64,000 nucleotides of DNA, taken from positions 7,789,814-7,853,813 of the forward strand of contig CP136063.1 in NCBI GenBank assembly GCA_032622095.1. The letters are read 5' to 3'. The notes under the pieces are model-generated. The model saw only the letters and a program-made list of their open reading frames with translations. It was not told the origin of the DNA and made no database searches. Source of the stretch: Siphonodentalium dalli. Its lineage: Eukaryota; Mollusca; Scaphopoda; Gadilida; Siphonodentaliidae. This document shows positions 32,545-43,976 of this stretch, one piece after another (the stretch's first letter is position 1; every line of letters starts with the position of its first letter). Position numbers and translations under genes: made by a program.

Positions 32545-33237
32545 TCAGTTTCTTTCGACTGACTAAGTTTCACTTTCACTGTTAAACTTCAAAAGTCTGG
32601 AGGATCCACACACAATCGATTGGCTTATCACAACCCAAAGGTTGTTTTAAGGTTCGTAAGCGACGCAAGTATAGTTGTGACCTCACTAATTTATATACTC
32701 CTTCAACCTAAAAAATTTACATTCGGGCGATTCGCACCTATGGGTCCCAGTGGTGGCCGCCATGTTGGAATAGAATTGACAAATTAACAAAACTTATTTT
32801 CTTCTTCGATCAGCCTCCCATAGCAACACTATTAAATTTGAAAAACAAAAACAACCTTTTTCAAAATTATATGATTAATGTTGACTTAGTTGACACGGGC
32901 GCATAGCATCCGGCAAACCTCGTCAGATTCCGTACCGTTCAAGTTTGAAAATAACGTCCCCTGGGTCATAGCAACGTTGGAAATGATGACGTAATTTTCG
33001 TTACAAAATGGTGGCACTCTGCTATTTGCGAAATGTGAATTACTTATATTTTAAATGTACAAGGGTATCGCAACACATATCATTAGGAACAAACGAGAAA
33101 ACACAAGCGAAGATAACACAACGAGCCCATTACTGGAATGACTTTAGAGTCAAAGCAGTCAGAAGAAGAACAACTTGTGGTTCCTCCAGACTTTTGAAGT
33201 TTAACAGTGAAAATCAGTCAGTCGGAAAGAAGCTTTT
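32545..33237. repeat. Inverted repeat with ~65-bp arms
   Basis: The left arm (about 32,545-32,617) contains CACTGTTAAACTTCAAAAGT and CTGGAGGATCCACA. The right arm (about 33,174-33,237) reads TGTGGTTCCTCCAG then ACTTTTGAAGTTTAACAGTG, its reverse complement, and continues into CAGTCAGTCGGAAAGAAGC against CTTTCGACTGACT. The spacer is about 560 bp. The 79-codon frame ending in the right arm is not credible as a gene. Confidence 0.72.
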
Positions 33238-33254
33238 GAAGTTTTGACAGGTAA

Positions 33255-33585
33255 CCTTGTAAAGTCGAAAAATAGCACAGGGAATATATTTCTCAGTTAT
33301 TAACTGTTCCTTAATAATGTATTTCACTGTAGGTGAAGGTCCCAACACGAAATTTCACGATTTAGGTGACTCGGTGTGTGATTTTGCTTCGCGTCTCTTA
33401 CTCTCCTGGGTAATTGTTTCAATGTTTATTGCGATACCGGCTCAGAAAAGTCACGAGAAGACATGCAATTTCGAGATGGTACATTCACCTACAGCGAATT
33501 ACATTATAAAGGAACAAATAATAACTAAGAAATATATTCCCTGCGTTATTTTTTCGACTTTTTCCCCCGACACACGTTTGTCGTC
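33255..33585. repeat. Palindromic element with ~100-bp arms
   Basis: The left arm (AAAGTCGAAAAATA, CAGGGAATATATTTCTCAG, TATTTCACTGTAGGTGAA) mirrors the right arm (TTCACCTACAGCGAATTACA, CTAAGAAATATATTCCCTG, TTTTTCGACTTTTT). The 110-bp centre has no gene. Probably a MITE; no target duplication was identified. Confidence 0.75.
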
Positions 33586-34110
33586 AAGTGGTATTTAAGT
33601 GGACTTGGTACTTAAGGATTTGTGTCAGCGTTATGGAGTGGACTTGGTGCTTAATGGTTTGTGAGTTTACTTCGACCAAACACACGTTATCCTAGATAAT
33701 CTTAAAATGAAGTTAATGTTTTAATAGATATGGCATAAAATCCAGTGAACAGAATTTCGCACAATTCAGCGGTGCACTTCAAACGCAACATTTATTAATA
33801 AAATAGCCATCTTTTCTACCAAACTTATGCATATATCGACAGAAATAATATCATTCTGAACATAGTAATCGCGTATCTGAATCCAAGTCCCCACTCATTT
33901 CCAAAAAGTTAATCACAAAGTGCAATTATTTTTACAAGTATTCTGATCATTTATTGGTTACATCGGAATCGTGTGTATTTCATATACGTGTACTACAGAA
34001 TCGGTTCGCTATTATCTTTGAATAAAAGAAAAGAGTGGATACCCGGATTTCATTATTTCGATTGATTTAGGCGGATTAACATTTGATATGTCGATACATG
34101 AAGACATTTT
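33586..34110. other. Gene-free stretch
   Basis: Nothing recognisable apart from a short reprise of GGACTTGGT(G/A)CTTAA near 33,600 and 33,640. Confidence 0.4.
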
Positions 34111-34311
34111 GCACAAGATGTGTTTTTATCGACAGTTAGAACATTTCATTGACGTCACCCATTGTCTGCAGCAGGTTGCACAAAATGTGTTTCATCGACG
34201 ATTAGAACATTTTGTTTGCATCACCCATTGATTGTAGCAGGTTGCACAAAATGTGTTTTTATCGACAATTAGAACATTTTCTTTAGGTCACCCATTGTCT
34301 GCTGCAGACAC
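34111..34311. repeat. 66-67-bp tandem repeat, three units
   Basis: Units start at 34,111, 34,178 and 34,244 with GCACAA(G/A)ATGTGTTT. They share ATTAGAACATTTT-like and CACCCATTG words, and the units end near GCAGCAGGTT. Confidence 0.85.
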
Positions 34312-35447
34312 ATTGACCCACGCGTTGGAAATTAGGGTGTGACATTGGATATCATGGACATCCAGCTTTTGGCAATAATAAATATACAAATGTTGAGTCT
34401 CTAAGCCGGACACTTGGTTGGATACAAGTCGTCGCGATTAATAGGTGGGCACAGACGGGGTCTCACAGAAAAAAATAACACAGCAATATCAATTTAAAAG
34501 ATATTTTAATTCCCACATGTTATATACATAATCAGTTTTTACAATAAGTCAAACATTACTTATCTAGAATGTTAAGTCCAAATGTAAGTCCCCCTTTCGA
34601 ACAAGGAGTTTTTAAACCTCGAATTATTCATATTCATGTTCAGGTTCGTGTGTTCAGCCCATATTGTGAAAGATTTGGAGGAAAATTAGCAGACGAGTGA
34701 CTCACTCATACTCAGTCTATGCGACCGGCAAAGCAATTCACTCTGAGAGTAAAGCGTGGGATATGCTATTCACCGTCGTGGACAAGTGTCATGATGGGGC
34801 TCGAAAATGGGTAAACGAATTAATAAATTTATTTAATTTTGTTTGGTGCCTCATACTCTGGGCTATATCGTCTGGTAAATATAATGAAAATGAGTTAAAT
34901 CTTGTATAGCATATGAAAAAGCTTAATATGTGGATTATTTATTCAATAATGTGTAAGCAAATATTACATGTGTTAGCATTTTAAAGTTTAACCGAAGTAC
35001 AAAACAGAAAATGTAGATATGTATATTTGTATATATCACGTAAAACCCCTAGTATATCATTAACAAAGCCATTACATATTTCCTTATATCTCATATCGTA
35101 TAGTGATGAATAAGCGTGCTTCGCTTGATAATTGACATCGCTCCAACAAAATTACCTCGCGGATTAGTACTATTTCGAAAAGCCGCGCTTGACAGCAGCA
35201 CCAGAATTGCAAAATGATTGCCTTGTTCATTAAAGTTAAATTATTGTCTATCTTCGTTGCTCTAACGAAAATAGACACATAACAAAGAGGTAAATTGGGA
35301 GACAATATTTTCCTCGACAGCCAGAGCGCGCAATACTGGCCCTTACGGTTGAAAAGCATCTCAACCAGCGCCGTACATGTATGCATTTTGCAGACATTTG
35401 TCAGCTTCTTTTAAAGATTGTGATGTTAAAATGGCATAAAGATCTTG
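34312..35447. other. Gene-free stretch
   Basis: Two short frames (34,697-34,909 + and 35,084-35,386 -) have no recognisable domain, splice context or codon bias. Nothing else was seen. Confidence 0.4.
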
Positions 35448-35612
35448 AACTCGTTATGTCGGGGTGTCAGATGTTATGAAACTCGTTATGTCGGGGTATC
35501 AGATTTTATGAAACTCGTTATGTCGGGGTATCAGATTTTATGAAACTCGTTATGTCGGGATATCAGATTTTATGAAACTCGTTATGTCGGGATATCAGAT
35601 TTTATGAAACTC
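35448..35612. repeat. 32-bp tandem repeat, five units
   Basis: Units begin AACTCGTTATGTCGGGGTAT at 35,448, 35,480, 35,512, 35,544 and 35,576; a partial sixth starts at 35,608. Nearly identical, so recently amplified or homogenised. Confidence 0.92.
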
Positions 35613-36284
35613 GTTTGATAAATTTGATTCATAACTTGTCTACGACTCGTTGTGAATCACAGTTATCAAACTCGTTTCCTAAAATCTTATATTCCAACAT
35701 AACGACTTGAAGATCCTCTATCTATTAAAATAATATATAACATCTGCAATTGGGACACATTGAGCGTCGCCTCGTATAAACTACCTGAATATAAACATAG
35801 CTGGTGAATTCGGCGCCTCGTATGCACTATCTGGACTATATATAAACCTAACTGGTGCACACAGCCCGAGAATTTAAAAACATGTTTAATTCAAGTACTA
35901 ATCAAAGAACTGTTATAAACATAAAAGAAAATTGTCTCAATTGCAAAAGTCCTCAAAATGTACTAAATATAATATTATCATTGAACATAATACAGACTAT
36001 AATAATACACGTATACACTTCGAACAACGCTGTGCCCGCCGAGATACACTCTTATGACTATTGTGTATGTTTTCTACACAAAATGTGTAGCCCTGCTACA
36101 CAGTCATTATTTATTTTGATCTGAAACACATTTGTGTATTATATGTGTAGTTTCATATACGTACACACATTGTGTAACTAATTTTAAATAATAAATGGGT
36201 AAATTTCTTCACTTATATACACAACCCTGTGCATAAAATCAAACTATATCCCTTACATATTTTGAGTAGATTCTTACCCACAAA
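35613..36284. other. Gene-free stretch with TACACA/TGTGTA palindromes
   Basis: CTACACAAAATGTGTAG (36,073-36,089) and further ACACATTTGTGT and CACACATTGTGTAAC words occur in 36,070-36,180. A similar CACACAATTGTGTG lies near 36,805, on the other side of the inverted repeat. Confidence 0.4.
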
Positions 36285-36700
36285 GATCGTAGAAAATAAA
36301 TGTAAGTTCAGAATTCCGATCTGTGGTTATAGTGTTAATGATATATCGAGACATATATGTTAAAACTTTCATGGCGTACAATGGTATGGTATTTTGCTCT
36401 GTAATGTGTGAGTGTTTGTTTTAAACCAGGGTGGTGTTTTAACCCAGGGTAGTGGCGTTGTTGCATAATATTAGTATTATTACAACAATCATAACAGTAT
36501 TTTTGTGTTATCTTATTTCATGTTCAATGTCTTTGTGTACATGTCCATATTTGGATGTCTATATTGCAATAAAGTTATCTATCTATCTGACAGGGGTCTA
36601 AGGGCAGTAATCGCCATAAAAGTTTTAACAAACAAATCCTCATATATCATTAAAACTATACCCACAAGTCGTAATTCTGAACTTACAATCCTTGTCTGTG
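36285..36700. repeat. Inverted repeat split by a LINE-like tail
   Basis: The left arm 36,285-36,376 (TGTAAGTTCAGAATT, CTGTGGTTATAGTGTTAATG, TTAAAACTTTCATGGCG) is mirrored by 36,612-36,700 (CGCCATAAAAGTTTTAA, CATTAAAACTATACCCACA, AATTCTGAACTTACA). Between them lies the sequence described next, so the pre-insertion palindrome was compact. Confidence 0.72.
36420..36596 (+). mobile_element. Probable LINE 3' end with TATC tail
   Basis: It ends TTGCAATAAAGTTATCTATC and TATC: an AATAAA-like signal directly followed by a short TATC microsatellite, the characteristic tail of CR1/L2-type non-LTR elements. No coding part was recognised. Confidence 0.5.
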
Positions 36701-37551
36701 GTCTCTGTAGATTGTATTCCGAAAACAATTCTCAAACAATATGGCCGTCATGCATCAAACGATATGAAACTGAAAGTACAACAATGTGCATGCTCTACGT
36801 TCTCACACAATTGTGTGTAACAAAATATACACAATATGCGTAGAACGACCCTCGGTCCATGTAGTTATATGTATAACTACATACTGATGTATCTATTAAT
36901 CGTTTCAACACATTAGTTATAAGAGTGTAGAGGCCACCCAGTATTTACTGACGTGACCTGCAGACTTCCATGGTATTTTACTAAGATGTGACGGTCCGAA
37001 TTCAATCTTATCCACAGTGCTACGTTGTAACTGACCGCGTTTTTTGTGAGAGTCTCGCTGATCGATTTTCAAAATGGGATGTAAATTAACGACAAACCGA
37101 CTTTCCAAACTGAAGTGCGAAATAGAACGATACCTCCTTCACACAACATCAACAATATAAAACTAGACGGGGAATAATCTGTAATCATAAATTGACTATC
37201 GAAGAAAGACGGCACATCCAACCACGAAAAGAATTGCAACAGAGACTATGTATATTTATTCCGATGACGCTTTAGAAGACGGTAATCACTTTTATAATAC
37301 AGCGTTTACCACGCAACTCGTGTTCAGATCATTTGACTTATGGAGACACTTTTATATCAGTCGAACGCATGATCTTAATATGAACAGCTTGTCAAAATCC
37401 TATCCAACAATATTTCAAATATATGCAATTCAATTTGGCTATTCTCGGCATCGATGATCATCGCATAATAAATAAATAATAACAAATGAATACATTTTGA
37501 CGAGACAGCCCTTTGCAGAAGCAGCACTCTCGAGTTAAATACGAAATGGTT
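36701..37551. other. Gene-free stretch
   Basis: No supported gene or strong repeat. Confidence 0.4.
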
Positions 37552-37620
37552 GGTTCTATTTGCGCCCAGTTGATGGTTCTATTTGCGCCCAGTGGATGGT
37601 TCTATTTGCGCCCAGTGGAT
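37552..37620. repeat. 23-bp tandem repeat, three units
   Basis: GGTTCTATTTGCGCCCAGTG followed by GAT is repeated three times with one substitution. A further two-unit repeat of GGTGGTGGGCTATCGATTGA lies at 37,688-37,734. Confidence 0.9.
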
Positions 37621-37766
37621 GGTTGGTAACCATGCACTGTTTTGAGACATTCTGATGTGTTGTGCTGAATGTCGGAAACTTGAATAAGGTGGTGGGCTAT
37701 CGATTGATGGAATATGGTGGTGGGCTATCGATTGAGAGTGCGATATCTGGCGCATACAGCAACATT

Positions 37767-37910
37767 CCGCGCCTGTGCGGCTGGCTCTGGCTCGTTCCAC
37801 AATCATTGTCGTGATTTTTTAAGTTGCAATGTTGATGTGTGCCTTGCTGACGACGGCATCACTGGACGCCTCGATGGCTGGTTCCTGACGACGCGCCCAT
37901 CTTGTCGTGA
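37767..37910 (+). repeat. Repeat resembling the host site of the foldback element
   Basis: ATTCCGCGCCTGTGCGGCTGG here matches ATTCCGCGCCTGGGCGGCTGG on the left flank of the foldback element (23,070-23,090). GGCTGGTTCC followed by ATCTTGTCGTGAGG here resembles the element's right flank (GGTTCCGG then ACCTTGTCGTGATGG, 25,791-25,822). Confidence 0.45.
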
Positions 37911-37999
37911 GGTGTTATGTTGCATTGTGTTTCCTGTCCACTCTCTTTTCTCTCCGACCCAAATCTCACTATCGATCCCATCTGCATTTAAGAAATATA

Positions 38000-38075
38000 T
38001 GAAGTGATAAATGTAGGCTATCACCACCATGAGGTTTATGAAGTGATATATATAGGTTATCACCACCATGAGGTG
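38000..38075. repeat. 38-bp tandem duplication
   Basis: GAAGTGATAAATGTAGGCTA with TCACCACCATGAGGTTTAT is followed by GAAGTGATATATATAGGTTA with TCACCACCATGAGGTGT. Confidence 0.85.
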
Positions 38076-39583
38076 TTCCGATATCCGAATTCGACGAGTC
38101 CAGGACGAGTCGATTGCGGTTCGGAGAAGGTGGTGAGACTTGAATACAAATTTCGGGAACGTGAACGGTGTAGATATCCGATTTATCGTCTTATCATTCG
38201 GCAATATTTTCGCGAAGAAAATTCACACCATGCATGTCCAGTTGAAGTTGATACGTGTCAAATCTGCGACGTACGTCATACATTATTCGGTGTCTCAATA
38301 AATGTCCGTTTGTGCAAGTATAAGCATTGAATCAAAACATTGCTGCGTTCACGTATTTCACGTGCTGTTTGCCGTTACCAACATTTGATTTAAATTGAGT
38401 ATGCAAGTGCAGTTGTACAGAAAATAGGAAGATATGATGTCAATTGGTCAAGTAAATTAATGTTTTATAAACGAAGCGTATATGTTGCCATATACGGGGT
38501 ACGGAATCATATCGTCGTCCATGGTGGTAATTGTTAAACGCTCTCAAATTAAGTAGTAGTATATCGATGCACGTTGATGTATTATGCTTTCAGTAACATC
38601 AGATGTGAAGTTACCACTACCTATCCATAAGCTTGAAGGTTCATGTCTTTCGATAAAGGTAGATCCGTGCATGCGCCTGTCATATATTCACCCTACTAAA
38701 TCGTTCATAGTGAATTCAGTATGTCAGGGTTAATATAATATCAGAAACTAGGAAGATTATCGTAATTCCCCCATTGTCTATTGCCTATTCTTACCCTGAC
38801 GACTTGTACTAGAACATTGATTTTGAACTGTTCCAGTAGTCGGATTAGGTGTAGACTGCACCTATATGGTGGAATCTCCATTCTCAAGCGATCTGGGTGA
38901 TATATTATTTTGTGTATAATGTTGTTTGTTGTGCATCTCTATGTGATTTGTTATCATGCGACTCATTCGTTCTCCGCACCATTATCAACTGGTGTAAGAA
39001 TAAACTATACATACGAGGTGTAGCATATATAGCTGTTAAGATTTCTAAGATTTCAAAACTGTGCGACGACTTTGTTTTAGACATAATTGGAATACGGCTA
39101 TATATATCCCCAAACTGTCAGTCAGCGATGTCCAGATTAATAAAATATGTATAGCGTATTGTACAAGATGTAATATGACCATACGCTAGCGTAATTAACG
39201 AACCAAGGCAAAACCACTCACATGAGGGTAGCTGTAGCTTTTTTTGTTTTATTTGTTTGTTTTTTATTTATCAAAATGTGTTTATAGATTCCCTGGTATT
39301 CCCTTCAAATAAAATTTACATAAGCCTATATTTCCTGGGTTAATTATCAGTAAAAGTAATTAGAGTAAAATTAGGCGAATCGTACTTCCGCGTAGTCTTG
39401 ATTGACAGCTAGACTATACATGGTATAAACTACCAACATCAAAGTGAAAATAGTTATACCTTGTCGAGAGGGGAGCAGGAAATTGTTTAATTAATTCAAC
39501 CTGTCTATTTATTTTCTTGACGCTGGGTGAGCGCTGGGGCTGATATACTATATGGAGAAGCGTGTCCATTTCATAAAGTAAAG
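38076..39583. other. Gene-free stretch
   Basis: Several frames of 85-110 codons, none with a recognisable domain or intron context. No repeat structure of note. Confidence 0.4.
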
Positions 39584-39617
39584 TGTCGTGTCGATTTTCG
39601 TTAAAATCGACACGACA
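39584..39617. repeat. 15-bp perfect hairpin
   Basis: TGTCGTGTCGATTTT, loop CGTT, AAAATCGACACGACA. It is isolated, with no U-tract, so there is no basis for calling it a terminator in this eukaryotic setting. Confidence 0.9.
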
Positions 39618-40095
39618 TCGACACGAACAACCTCATCGTGTAACTCTCCGCATTGACCGAGTTCGCCTGAACCTGCACGAATGTATCTTCTGCTTTGTTC
39701 ACAATTATATGTTTTCTTTCGATTCCAGAAAATAGTATGATATTTATGGATTATCACATTCATGTATGTAGTCTTACGATAACAATTAATTCCATATTAA
39801 ATATATATTATTTCGTTTCGCACAGTACCAAGTGATGTACATTAAAGGCCCACTTCGCACAGTAGAAAGGTAAATTCGTGGTGATATTCTTATTATTTCA
39901 CATCAGAAATTTCGATCACTTTTCACTCGCACCGATAGGTGTAGACTGTAGTTACTATAGTGTCGTTATTTATTGTGTCTTATTTCTCAATAAAAGGTAA
40001 ACTACCGCTACGAATGAACTTTGTAATTCAATACTCATAATTCTCATTTGCAATACCAGTAATCAAAAGACACAGTAACAAGATATTTCTATTAC
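39618..40095. other. Gene-free stretch with an inverted GCACAGTAGA word
   Basis: GGCCCACTTCGCACAGTAGA (39,847-39,866) is the approximate inverse of CATTCTACTGTGCGACAAAA (40,117-40,136), so a small TIR element of about 290 bp is possible. Confidence 0.4.
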
Positions 40096-40197
40096 GACAT
40101 TAATGCTTTAAGCCCACCATTCTACTGTGCGACAAAAGTGGTCTAGAATTCAAAACAGCAACGTCGTACTAGATAATAATTGATGACGTCACAACTT
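40096..40197. repeat. Left direct repeat flanking the EcoRI-site satellite
   Basis: CGACATTAATGCTTTAAGCC, TCTACTGTGCGACAAAAGTG and AATTGATGACGTCACAA match 41,325-41,425 (CGACAATAATGCTTTAGGCC, TCTACTGTGCGACAAAAGTG, AATTGGTGACGCCACAA) in the same orientation. Confidence 0.85.
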
Positions 40198-41228
40198 GGA
40201 ATTTTCTGTCTTTATAACTCGGAATTCTGACTATAAACTCGGAATTCTTACTTTTTAACTCGGATTTTTCACTTTTTAAAATCGGAATTCTGTCTTTTTA
40301 ACTCGGAATTCTGTCTTTATAACTCGGAATTCTTACTTTTTAAACTCGGAATTCTGTCTTTTTAAACTCGGAATTATGTCTTTATAACTCGGAATTCTGA
40401 CTTTTTAAACTCGGAATTCTGACTTTTTAAACTCGGAATTCTGACTTTTTAAACTCGGATTTTTCACTTTTTAAACTCGGAATTCTGTCTTTATAACTCG
40501 GAATTCTGTCTTTATAACTCGGAATTCTGACTTTTTAAACTCGGAATTCTGACTTTTTAAACTCGGAATTCTGACTTTTTAAACTCGCATTTTTCACTTT
40601 TTGAACACGGAATTCTGTCTTTTTAACTCGGAATTCTGACTTTATCGACTCGGAATTCTGACTTTATCGACTCGGAATTCTGACTTTATCGACTCGGAAT
40701 TTTGTCTTTTTAACTCGGAATTTTCACTTTTTAAACTCGCAATTCTGTCTTTTTAACTCGGAATTCTGACCTTTTAACTCGGAATTCTGACTTTTTAAAC
40801 TCGGAATTCTGACTTTTTAAACTCGAAATTCTGTCTTTTTAACTCGGAATTCTGTCTTTTTAAACTCGGAATTCTGACTTTTTAACTCGGAATTCTGACT
40901 TTTTAAACTCGGAATTCTGACTTTTTAACTCGGAATTCTGTCTTTTTAAACTCGGAATTCTGACTTTATCGACTGGGAATTCTGTCTTTTTAACTCGGAA
41001 TTCTGTCTTTTTAACTCGGAATTCTGACCTTTTAACTCGGAATTCTGTCTTTTTAACTCGGATTTTTCACTTTTTAAACTCGGAATTCTGACTTAATAAA
41101 CTAGGAATTGTGACTTTCCAAACTCGGAATTCTATCTTTATAATTCGGAATTTTGACTTTATCAACTTGGAATTCTGTCTTTTAACTCGGAATTCTGACA
41201 TTTATTAACTCGGTATTCTAACTTTATA
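40198..41228. repeat. 21-23-bp satellite with GGAATTC core
   Basis: About 47-50 units of AACTCGGAATTCTGACTTTT type. The linker alternates between CTGTCTTTATA, CTGACTTTTTAA, TTCACTTTTTAAA and CTGACTTTATCG. The GAATTC core is palindromic and is the best-conserved part. No open frame persists. Confidence 0.95.
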
Positions 41229-41324
41229 AATAACAAAACACATACATGATTGCATGACGTTTATATAAATATGAGAATGTTGCACATCGACTGATTTGTG
41301 TTGGCCTCTTGACAGCCGATTACG

Positions 41325-41425
41325 ACAATAATGCTTTAGGCCCACCGATCTACTGTGCGACAAAAGTGCTCCCCAAATTCAAAAAGTAGAGCGTCGTATT
41401 TGTTAATAATTGGTGACGCCACAAA
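41325..41425. repeat. Right direct repeat flanking the EcoRI-site satellite
   Basis: Counterpart of 40,096-40,197; about 100 bp and similar throughout. Confidence 0.85.
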
Positions 41426-43337
41426 ATCAGATATAGCCTATATACGACCCAAAGCGGCTTTGGTTCGTTATTAACTAATCAGTCGACATTTAATCGGAAG
41501 TTCATGAGACACTCCACATGAGATCACAGTTTATGCATGTGCGCTTACCCATTTATTAAAGTGAGATCACAATTTATACCTAATAAATTAGAAGGATACC
41601 AATTAGAAAAAAGGAGGAGCTTTATTTATTAATTAGCCCTATAGAATAATAGAAATTATAAAAGAAGTGGTTTATGTACAATGAGGGCTTTATGGCCATA
41701 TAAATACGTATACAAAAGACCCCTAGTAGACTATAGGGCCATAGCAATAGATATACAAAGGGTTCCGTAGTTAAGACTATAGGGACAGACAAAAGGCCCA
41801 TCGTAAGACTATAGGGCCGCAAAGACAAAGGGGAAATACAATGGGTACGCAGCGCCGCATATGCTGCTGATATACATGTAGTTTTGTAGACACACAGTGT
41901 ACGTTGTGCTATATACACACGGCGTGCGGAACGTGCTGAGGTTATTGTCTTCCAATGAATATAGCTTTTGAGAACGAAAATAGCCCACAGTTCATTATAC
42001 GAGGTGCCAATGTCACTACTGTGGTGATTTCGGATAAAAATAGTAGCGATTACACGTGGCAGAAGTAAACAGATACGATCAACCAATGACTTGCCGAGGT
42101 TAGGTCACGTGGGGAAACATTCCGGAATAGAGCAAAGACGATCGCTGTGAGACTGCTTTCATTCCAACCCGAGCTGCAGTCGAATAAAGACCGAATTATA
42201 ATTCTTACTGATGTTTCATATTGCTGTGTTTATTGTATGGTGTCATCACTCCAAATAGTTCATATCGGTGAGTTTATGTATTATAACTTCTTATTGTAGC
42301 ATGTATTATATTACCCCATCCTTCAAATTACTACACTACATGTCTACAGAGTCAAGCGTTTCTTTCATGATTGTCAAGACCTTCGCCAGTCAAACATTTT
42401 AATCTAGCGCGGAATTTACAATTTTAACATTGATGGTCATAGCAAACCAGTGTATAAGCCTGTACTCGATTATTTGCCTTTCTTCGGAAAAGTGCTACTA
42501 CTTTTTTCGGATATTCAAATATTTTCGTCTATTTAGACTGCAGTAACTGTGTGCAAACGACGTTTTCGCACACTAACTTAGAATATTTTCTTGCAGATCG
42601 TCTTTCCCAATATCTAGATTGATGACTAATGGTATATATCCAAATAAAATTGGGAATTTTGGAATAATTTTGCAAAGATATTCCTCATTTAATTGGCAAA
42701 TTCATCCCACCGGAGTATAACATGTGATCTTGGGAAGACCCTTTAAATTGATGCTGCACACTGTGAGTACATTAGTGGGAACATTAGTATTGTGTAGATA
42801 AGTCGGTTGGAACTAGTAAAAATAAATTGTGGTTCAGATAATCGATGTTTTATGATGGACTCGACTTTAACTCATTAGTCGATCGCATAGACAAATATTT
42901 AACCTTTTCGTCGATTAACTGTAACCATTGGTCGATATCGAAATGCTGTTTTTATCATTATGATGATTCAAATCGCAAGATAACGCACTGTATAAAGCAC
43001 ATTTTGCATGTACACGTGATATCTGCGGTGTGATTTGGTATGGATATCTACAAAATCCTCCCAGGTTACAATACATGGTTACATGGTCAGTGTTGCATGT
43101 TTCCATTTATTAAATTGAGATGGAGAGACCAAGAGGGAGAGAGTGAGATGCGCATTTATCAAGACTTTAGTGAGAAATTTAATTTCTCCGATGTGATTGT
43201 ACCATGACTTCACCAAGTACAAAGTCATTGTCGTCACTTTGGCAGTAGAGTGCATTGATGAGCGTGTCATTGTAAATGTCATTGCTCATGCATCATGTGT
43301 TGATATGTTGCTAATTTCAATTCAGTTTCTACGAATA
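41426..43337. other. No supported gene
   Basis: Contains a 154-codon open frame on the minus strand (41,622-42,086) with no recognisable domain. It runs through short direct repeats of GACTATAGGG at 41,730-41,815, so it is not called as a gene. A TCGGTGAGT donor-like word at 42,265 has no partner exon that I can identify. Confidence 0.4.
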
Positions 43338-43976
43338 ATGGAGATAACACCAACAGAGGACAAATTAGAGGTTTGCGCCGAAGCGGAACAAGTGACGGTT
43401 ACATGCATACACGAAAATGCAGTACATGTACCGGCTGTTCGTGCGAAAAAAATGCATTTGCTTGCGACGTATGCGGCTTAAAACTGCATTTAAAGGTACC
43501 CTCGCTAGACATAAGACAAGCCGACACGCTGCCAAATTAAATGAGTGCGACAAATGCACAAAATAATTCACAGAAATCTATGAATTGAGATGCCGCACCA
43601 TAAGTTGCGGGGGGCGGTGAATTGTGCGATAAATGCGGGAGAGTCTTCAAATGTCGACAAGCGTTCGACTCCCATACCAACATTATGCATGAGAAGAAAT
43701 ATGTGGCCACCTGTCCCTTTTGCTCCAAAACGTTTTGGACAAAAAATTATACCAAGGCGATATGAACGGTCACGGTAAAGTTAAGTTAAGTTGAAAATGT
43801 GGTCAGAGGTGCAATAATCCATGGGGATAACTGAACACAAGAAAGTATGCGATACCAAATCAGGATTCAGTTGTGAAGAGTGTGATATAATTTACACAAC
43901 TCGTGCTAATATGAAGCATCACACACAAGGTGTTCACGACAAGGCTACCTACGCTAGAAGGGGGTGCAACAAGTAG
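43338..43976 (+). pseudogene. C2H2 zinc-finger protein, decayed
   Basis: Fragments of a C2H2 array on the + strand, in shifting frames. Finger 1 (43,463-43,527) is CDVC, x12, HKTSRH with a one-base deletion in the linker. Finger 2 (from about 43,547) starts CDKCTK, then hits TAA and loses its histidines. Finger 3 (43,625-43,690) is intact: CDKCGRVFKCRQAFDSHTNI then MH. Finger 4 starts CPFCSKTFWTKNYTKA and is then broken by TGA. A further finger follows (43,872-43,937): CEECDIIYTTRANMKHHTQG then VH, ending at TAG 43,974-43,976. A leader frame from ATG 43,338 may be the start. Such proteins bind DNA, but this copy carries several stops and shifts. No introns interrupt the array, which could mean an intronless gene, a retrocopy or a transposon passenger. 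Confidence 0.75.

Noticed and set aside
33008-33247. 79-codon plus-strand frame
   Set aside because: Its last third is the right arm of an inverted repeat; no domain.
36505-36843. 112-codon plus-strand frame
   Set aside because: It spans a LINE-like 3' end and the right arm of an inverted repeat, so it is accidental.
38090-38112. Hammerhead-ribozyme-like GACGAGTCC...GGACGAGTC
   Set aside because: It departs from the catalytic core at invariant positions (CTGATGAG and CGAAAC are not present). It is better explained as a short direct repeat of GACGAGTC.
41622-42086. 154-codon minus-strand open frame
   Set aside because: No recognisable domain, and part of it is built on short direct repeats (GACTATAGGG). 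Length alone is not enough in 64 kb.
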